From: Umbilicaria muhlenbergii
Taxonomy: Eukaryota; Ascomycota; Lecanoromycetes; Umbilicariales; Umbilicariaceae
NCBI GenBank assembly: GCA_000611775.1
Contig: KK106984.1
Span: 3,325,341 to 3,389,340 of the forward strand
DNA length: 64,000 nt
Direction: 5' to 3'
Of this stretch, positions 57,483 through 64,000 are shown piece after piece (the first letter of the stretch is position 1; every line of letters starts with the position of its first letter). A program made the position numbers and the translations under genes. The notes beneath the pieces were generated by a model that was not told where the DNA came from, searched no databases, and worked only from the letters and a program-made list of their open reading frames with translations.

Positions 57483-60201
57483 ATGCTTGCTCCTGAGAGC
57501 GCCACGTCGCCTCCGTCGAAACGCGATTTAGCATCTTGGTGGAAGACGTTTAAGAAGAATACAAAGAAGGAAGAGGAAAGAGGTAGGTAGACTTTGAACT
57601 GGCCACTCCTCGGCGGCCGAAAGAGCCGCCGAAAATGTTACACTACGACCTTTGCGGACCCAGCTGCAGTTGCTGTCCATACCATTTGGCACGATGCTGA
57701 CCTAAACGCAGCCAACGTAGTAAATGCACCTGCCGGAATCTTCGGTGTACCACTCCACGAAAGTATCATATACGCAAACGTCGCGATATCACTAACGAAC
57801 GAGGCTGGGGAGAGTTTCATTTACGGCTACGTTCCCATCGTTGTAGCTAAGTGTGGAGTTTTCCTGAAAGAGAAAGGTAAGAGATTTTCCACAATGGTTC
57901 TTTTTGCCGCCAGCGCTGATGGTCCACCTATTTGCAGCCACTGATGTTGAAGGCATCTTCCGATTGAGCGGTTCCGCAAAACGTATAAAGGAACTCCAGA
58001 CTATGTTCGACTCTCCAGACCGTTATGGGAAGGGCCTTGACTGGACCGGTTATACTGTTCATGATGCGGCCAACATACTACGTCGCTATCTCAACCAACT
58101 ACCCCAACCAATCGTCCCGTTGGATTTCTATGATCGCTTTCGAGACCCTCTAAGAAGCCACCAAGCTCAGGCCGTTGGGGACATGGAAGCGCAGGCCCAA
58201 GACACTGGCGATTTTGACGTAGAACAAGCTATCAGGACCTATCAACGACTGATTACCGAATTGCCGCCTCTGAACCGCCAACTGCTCCTCTACATACTTG
58301 ATCTTCTGTCCGTCTTCGCTTCAAAGTCCGATCTAAACCGGATGACCTCTGCAAATCTGGCGGCGATCTTTCAGCCCGGGCTGATTTCGCATCCAAGTCA
58401 TGATATGAGTCCTCAAGAATATCGACTGAGTCAGGATGTGTTGATTTTCTTAATCGAGAACCAAGACAATTTCTTGATTGGGATGTCCGGGACTGCAGTC
58501 GATGAGAAGACTGTTCGAGAAGTTCAGAGTGGTGCATCCCCTCGCCAGCCCAGCACACCTACCGGAACGAAGTCTACGCCGGGCGCTCTTGGTAGGTCAG
58601 CCTCGAACGCAAGTGCTGGAGCCGATAGCCTACGCAAATATGGCGGCATCCGTAGAAATGTCTCTGTTTCGTCCAAACATTCGAAAACCTCATCGAATGT
58701 ACCAAGTCCAGTGCCTGCATCGCCTGGGGCTCAATATGCAAGCACCCCCACGAGCAACGGTGTTCACAGGAGTAATACCGTACCATCCAACAAGTCCCCT
58801 GGGCTCTCGACATCACGCTTTAATCGGGAGCCACTAACACCGAATTCGCCAAAATTTTCACCGGGTGGAACACTTCTAGCAAAGGGTCGCTCTTCATCTC
58901 CAGGATCGAAATTAGTTCCCCCAGCATTGGGCGAACGCACTGCTTCCGCGTCGTCCTCACTCACACCGACAGCCGAACGCCCCACAACGCTCCTAGCTGT
59001 TGGAGAAGTTGACGAGAGGGGTCGAAGCAAGGTGGACTCGCTTGCTAATGATACGACCAGTCTTCAGGGACCCGTACAAGGTCAAGATAACCAGACCAGT
59101 TTCCAGGCACCAGCACAAGGTCAAGGTAACCAGTCCAGCACTGGCACACCAACTAGAGAGCGGAAAGTGTCCAATATCTTCACAAAGTCTCCCAGCAGTG
59201 ATGGTGAGCGGAAAGACACACGTCAGCCTAACAAATTGAAAAAGAAGCGTGTTCCAGGCAGTGCGAACCCAAGCGCTCACAGCTCAACGAACTCCCTCCA
59301 CGGTACCCCGGACTCCCCTGCCAATCAAGCTTTCTACACTCCTATGCCCACCCCGGGAGTTGGCACGCATGCGCAGGCCGACCCTATGGCTTCTTTAAAC
59401 TTTATCCCTTCCGGCACAAAAGCCACGCCATCTTCAGAAATGCCTCCACTGGTTGGGGACGGGACATCGGATCAGACTCAGCTGCAAACACAAGATCAGC
59501 TCCATCATTTGTCTGGTGCAACGCTAAAACCTAGACAATCACCACCAACATCCTTACACTCCCGCTCTTCGGTTACCGACCATTCTGAGCTAGAACACGT
59601 CGATGATCAAGGTACTAGGTCCGAGAAGCAAGAAAAGAAGTCTCGTTGGAGGCTATCGTCCTCGGGGAAGAAGAGCGGCCCGCTCTCAATTGCTAGCGGC
59701 GGCGCTTCAAGTTCCCAACTTGGTTCCAACGCCATCGCGGAGCGCAGCGCTAGCTCTGTCGGCAGCTTCAACAGACCACGCAAGTCCTTTACGAACGACT
59801 CACACCAGCTTGGTACCGAATCCTCGAGCACCGGAGTCCCCTCCACTACTAACCTCCAAAATACAAGCAACGGGTTAGGCCCAGTCAAGGAGAGAGAGAC
59901 GGGGCCACCAAAGGAAAGGGCGCTGTCACAAGAGAACTCTGAAAAGAAAGGACCTATTGGCTGGCTCAAGGCCAAGGTTGCACAGGCAAAGGAGGATAGG
60001 AAGGAGCGCGAGGCTGAGAGGGAAAAGGAGAAAGCGAAGAGTCCATCTCTCTCTGCTGCTTCAGCGCCGGAATTTATGCCGATTCGTGGAAAGTCCGTGG
60101 ATGTCAAGAGAGAGGAAGTGGCACCGGTCGCAGGAGCACCGATACCAGCAGCGGCCGTCGCAAATGGGACGGGCTCCCCTGTCGATAGACCATCGACATG
60201 A
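57483..60201 (+). CDS. Rho GTPase-activating protein, Sac7/Bag7-like
   Basis: Stimulates GTP hydrolysis by a Rho-type GTPase (Rho1 in yeast Sac7) to limit wall and actin signalling at the cortex. Exons 57483-57582, 57712-57876 and 57938-60201 give 842 aa. The RhoGAP domain is N-terminal: GIFGVPLHESIIYANVAISL, FLKEKATDVEGIFRLSGSAK (catalytic Arg in GIFRLSGS), ANILRRYLNQLPQPIVPLDF, LPPLNRQLLLYILDLLSVFA and DLNRMTSANLAAIFQPGLI. Everything after about residue 285 is Ser/Thr/Pro-rich and probably disordered, with phosphosite-like RSxS and SP clusters, ending in a basic helix (WLKAKVAQAKEDRKEREAER). There is no BAR, LIM, PH or DEP domain, which supports the Sac7-like class over Rgd1 or Rga. The two first junctions are fixed by phase and by the conserved FLKEKATDVEGIF. 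Confidence 0.93.
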
Positions 60202-62647
60202 CTGTACGGTACTCAGGGACAGGGTGGAGGGCAAGGGAATCGAGAGCACGATGCGCACGTTACGTTACATGTTGGCACAGATTGTTCAGCTCAGTCTCAG
60301 CGGGTGTTGGTCGGCGGTAGTGATATGACACGGATTCGGATACCCCCCCTAAGATCGCACATGGAAGATCTCAGATGTACACGCGTTTTGCTCTTTTCTT
60401 CGATCTCCTTGGTTTTGCGAGCCGGGCCGCCTTGTTGTCTTGGCTACACATTGTCATGGAGATCTGGGAATTTCGTTTTGTGGATGTGTTACTAGGGTTT
60501 TCGACGACGCGCACACTGGTCAGAATAGGGGCATGCGTGCGGTGGAATGGGGATGGGGCATATTCGGGAGGACTAGGGGGGTCGGTCAGGATCGGCTGAT
60601 GGATTCTTGAACCTTTAGGATAGGGGAAGACAATACCATTGTAACATCACGGAGGGTTTTAATCCGATGGAAATCTGAGAGGTCTTGAGTATGTGAAACA
60701 TAGTAGTGAAGAGAGGCTGCTTTCTCTTTTGTAAGGAGTGACGAAACGAAACTTCCAACTCTCCTCGCACTCTCCAAGAGCCCGAGCCCTGAGGCTCAGA
60801 AGCCTTGCCTTACACTCCCTACTAACCAAAAACAACCGTACCGCTAGACGTGTAACGCATTCGCTCCCAAAACTCATATGACAGTCGTAGACTTCAACGC
60901 TTGTCCCCGATACCGCGAGCGACACAGTCACCCTCCCCCAGCAAGCTATCAAACTCATTTTCTCATCCTTGACCTCACAACGTGGAAGCCAGGAACCACG
61001 CAATACCTCCTGAGTTCCGACCCTTGAGCCGCTCGAGCATTACAGCATGGATGCCCTCTTTGACCTCAAGACGTGTCCTCGTCCCACTCACTACAATACT
61101 GCCGAGGGCTGTATATAGAATGATTCAGCCAGCAGGAGGAGCTGCGGCTGTAAATAACTTTTACTCGATGGGGAGATCTCTGTCGGGAAAGCAGTAGAAG
61201 TACTGTTGTCGCCGCAGAAAGGACGGGATGGGTGTCCTTTCCGAGATGGAGGGTGCAGGTCTGCATGAGATCAAAGAGCAACCAGGTCGGCTGCACCGCG
61301 CGAGGATGCACATGGCTGGGAGGGACAGAAATGGCAAACAATGCAGCAAACGGCACAGAGGCTCGAGGGGCGGAGTAAGCAGTGCATCGAATCAGTTGAT
61401 TTGAAGGGACTCCGATGATGTCCCCAGTTATAGCAAAAGTCACCACCGAGGATGGTACCTGACGATGTTGTTCCGGCTGTCTGTTTGCACGGTACGATTA
61501 TTCGACCTGCTCTCTTACCTTAACTACGCGTTGCGAAAGCATGGGATCAAGCCCAGGCCTTCCGTGCATCACTTCGAGAGCTCACAGTCGTGACTTCTCC
61601 GTTGACTCGTAAACTACATCGCCGTCCTCCATATGATGAGACTCTTTGTTGTGCCATTTCCATTTTGCTGCGATGGTTTTTATCCCCTGTCGAATTCATG
61701 TCCCGATATCCTGATTTCGTCGGGGCTGATTCAGGCTAAACGTCATGGAGGGCCAGGATGATGCCCAATGCGGCTCCCGAAATAGAGGGAAGAGTGCGCT
61801 CGGCCTGGTCGGCAAGTGCAGCAAAGTGGGGTCGTTGCCTGAAGGGAGGGGCTAGAAGCGGCAGGCGGCATGGCCGTGATCCACCCCATTTGCCGCTGGC
61901 CGGCCCTCCACTCTTCAATGCAGGAACAGGCTCGGCCTGACTTCGCTTGCTGTCGCTGCTGCCTCTTCTTTCCTTGCCCTCTTCCTCTTCCTCTTCCTCC
62001 TCCTCTTCCTTTTCATCACCATCATCTCTCGCAACAGCTGTAAAGGTCTGACGGCAGAGAGGATCAACCTTTCGTCCCTGTACAGTGTTCACACTCAAGC
62101 CGTCGATTGCTTTGCGCCCGAGTACAGGAGCGGGAGGAAGTACGAGCACGAGAAAGCACACTAGGGAGACACGCCGGCCAGTCTAACCAACCTAGGTGCC
62201 GCTGCCTGCTTTTCCAACACGGGGCTTGGCCGTAGCTGAGCGGCGTCTTCCCTCTTCTCTATTCCCTCGTCGCTCGTCGCATATTCTCCCAAGCACGACG
62301 GTACATTAGCAGCCTTCGTCTCGATCCTTCATTCCGCTCCGTCACTGTGTCACACTCTCTTTTACCACTCGTCTTTCGCTACAGGTTCATCTCTGCAGGC
62401 CGCTCGCATACAGCATCGGCCCGCCTGCATTTGATAGGCGCCCTCGTACATCGTCCGACCAGGAGTCAGCCAACGGAGCTTGGCAGCGAGCATTGGTATG
62501 GCCACTGGCTTTGCCGCAATGGGAGTCGAATCACTTATTGATTTGCTGACAGAGCTCGTCTCGAGATCACAGCACTCGTTCACTCGAAGTTGCTCTTCGC
62601 AATTCGCCATCGCAATTTCAAGCCTCGACGGGCAACATCCAACCAAG
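60202..62647. other. 2.4-kb intergenic region
   Basis: No supported gene. A minus-strand frame at 61736-62161 has a Glu run from a CTTCCT repeat (about 61977-62017) and no ATG start. The last 400 bp are pyrimidine-rich and probably the leader of the following GPI protein. Confidence 0.45.
61977..62017. repeat. polypyrimidine CTTCCT/CCT simple repeat
   Basis: Run of CTTCCTCTTCCTCTTCCTCC type on the + strand. Non-coding as far as I can see. Confidence 0.75.
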
Positions 62648-63844
62648 ATGCCTTCCATGCAGAACCTCACCTTCGTCTTCGTCCTCCTCACCCTCCTCAT
62701 CTCCATCGCATCGGCAAATCCACTACTCGCCAAGGAGAAAGAACGCGCTCGCGTCGGAGACGTCGATCAACTCCTCCAACTTCTTGACCAAATCGACCCC
62801 CCAGCCTTGCACGCTGCTCTCCACGATTTCTCCCCGAAGAAGTTCAAGCATGGTGTGTTTCAGGAAGATCGGACTGCCGTGAAAGCTGTGCATCGTATTG
62901 ACGCTGCGGCAGCCACGAGCATCATTTCACTGGCCAAGCGCCTGGGTAGCGCCGATAACAGCTCGTCCACCGGTCAGCAAGTTCCTTCCTCCACGAGCAA
63001 TCCTCCCTCCACCACCACCGTCGTAGCGACCGCATCCTCCCCTGTGAGTATAGTGACTAAGACAGTGCCGAGTAATGTAGCTCCAGCGCCAGTGGGCCCG
63101 GCGACTGCAACAACCGAGACAACGTCAGCGGCAGGCATCATCGGCAGCACTACCACGGTGATTGCGTCTACCCCACCCACCACCGTCTTGGTCACCAGTA
63201 CCTTACCTCCGTCCTCGGCTGGTGCATCATCGAGTGCCTCTGCTGGTACTCCATCATCAAGCGCCGCCGCCGGTGGCGTTTCAGCGTCCTCCGGAGCATC
63301 ATCCCCAGGCTCAACCCAAGCTTCATCCAGTGGCGGCACCCTTGCCACCGGTTCTCTCATCACAAGCACCAATGCCGCAGGCGTAACCATGGTCAGCACC
63401 GTCGGCGGTGGTGCCGCAACCTTTGGCTCCGTTGTCACCAGCACCGATGCCCGAGGCTTGACCATCGTCAGCACCATCGGTGGCAGCGTGGTAACCATCC
63501 AGCCCTCGGGCTCTCAAGGCTCGACGCCCTCATCCGCAGCTGCGTCACAATCTACCGCGGCGGGCGCCTCGCACGCCTCATCGGCAGCCACGCAGTCCTC
63601 TCACACCAGTGTCTTCCTCCAGACCACCTCCATCCCCGGCGTTGGCCAATCCACCATCACAGCCGTCACGGTCGTCGCTGGGCCTCCGGCCGCGACGCCG
63701 AGCGGAAGTGCGGGCGCGAAGACTGGGTCCACCACGTCTGCTTCGCCGGGCTTGCAGAGTGGAGGCGCGGTGGCGAGTAGGATGGTCGGGTGGGAGATGG
63801 CGGGATTGCTGGGCGGAGCGATAGGAGTTGCGATGGTGTTATAG
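62648..63844 (+). CDS. GPI-anchored Ser/Thr/Ala-rich surface protein
   Basis: Single exon, 398 aa from the ATG at 62648; the longer open frame upstream has no better start. A signal peptide (MPSMQNLTFVFVLLTLLISI, then ASA) is followed by a short charged domain of about 90 residues (VDQLLQLLDQIDPPALHAAL, HDFSPKKFKHGVF, VHRIDAAAATSIISLAKRLG) that I do not recognise. The rest is a Ser/Thr/Ala/Gly mucin-like stalk containing two copies of a repeat of the form ITSTNAAGVTMVSTVGGG / VTSTDARGLTIVSTIGGS (DNA at about 63355-63490). It ends in MVGWEMAGLLGGAIGVAMVL, fitting a GPI signal. Extracellular, wall- or membrane-linked by inference; possibly an adhesin or structural mannoprotein. Confidence 0.82.
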   Translation: MPSMQNLTFVFVLLTLLISIASANPLLAKEKERARVGDVDQLLQLLDQIDPPALHAALHDFSPKKFKHGVFQEDRTAVKAVHRIDAAAATSIISLAKRLGSADNSSSTGQQVPSSTSNPPSTTTVVATASSPVSIVTKTVPSNVAPAPVGPATATTETTSAAGIIGSTTTVIASTPPTTVLVTSTLPPSSAGASSSASAGTPSSSAAAGGVSASSGASSPGSTQASSSGGTLATGSLITSTNAAGVTMVSTVGGGAATFGSVVTSTDARGLTIVSTIGGSVVTIQPSGSQGSTPSSAAASQSTAAGASHASSAATQSSHTSVFLQTTSIPGVGQSTITAVTVVAGPPAATPSGSAGAKTGSTTSASPGLQSGGAVASRMVGWEMAGLLGGAIGVAMVL

Positions 63845-64000
63845 GTGGATGAAGGAGGTAGGGGAGAGCGTTTGGTGTATAAGAGCTCCTTGCTTGGATT
63901 CAGCTCGCGGGATTGCTGTTGGTTTTTTTTTTTTTGAAAGCGGAAGCGTGAATATACGAAAACGACCTTAATTTTAGGGGATGCGGAATGGCCGCGTGGC
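63845..64000. other. 3' flank of the GPI protein
   Basis: Contains a run of T at about 63926-63937. No gene was seen before the window ends. Confidence 0.5.

Noticed and set aside
61736-62161. Glu-rich 141-codon frame on the minus strand
   Set aside because: It starts at GTG, and the Glu run is a translated CTTCCT simple repeat.

Overview
The window is nuclear DNA of a filamentous ascomycete (Pezizomycotina). The evidence is the gene content and the gene structure: a CFEM protein, GH72 and GPI-anchored wall proteins, a group II-like G-alpha, a STAND NTPase, and compact genes with 1-8 introns of mostly 50-90 nt (GT-AG, often with a CTAAC-like branch site). I cannot name the species. No rRNA, tRNA, CRISPR array or virus-like element was seen. 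Exon limits were worked out by hand from splice sites, reading phase and family conservation. Where I give a total protein length, the exon sum is a multiple of three.

Layout. 0-12 kb: DBP5 (5' part), a small TIR element with TA ends, a dienelactone hydrolase-like enzyme, a GH72 glucanosyltransferase, a low-complexity orphan, SNU13 and the V-ATPase c subunit (divergent pair), and a secreted nucleoside hydrolase-like protein. 12-24 kb: an orphan membrane protein with about four transmembrane segments, mitoribosomal mS38, a GPI-anchored Ser/Thr-rich protein, a G-alpha subunit, a 3.1-kb gap and a Yap-like bZIP factor. 24-32 kb: a gene-poor stretch carrying a 458-bp TIR element with a 9-bp target duplication, then gamma-tubulin (nine exons) and PMP3. 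32-42 kb: a CFEM/single-pass membrane protein, a large NB-ARC/TPR STAND protein on the opposite strand, and spermidine synthase. 42-50 kb: a carboxymuconolactone decarboxylase-like protein, transketolase, translin and RPL22 (divergent pair), and the rRNA methyltransferase BMT6. 50-64 kb: a diverged terpene synthase, glutathione-dependent formaldehyde dehydrogenase, TIM9, a Sac7-like RhoGAP, and a GPI-anchored Ser/Thr/Ala-rich protein.

Most genes are conserved housekeeping genes with no operon-like logic. A loose theme is the cell surface and signalling: GH72, two GPI proteins, the CFEM protein, G-alpha, RhoGAP and the STAND receptor. The accessory genes that look most lineage-specific are the terpene synthase, the STAND protein, the four-TM protein and the CFEM protein.

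The most unusual observations are a putative intron inside the STAND protein's Walker A motif with no AG acceptor, two TIR elements with clear ends, a terpene synthase with an atypical metal-binding motif, a nucleoside hydrolase-like protein lacking the usual Asp cluster, and a GC-AG intron in spermidine synthase.
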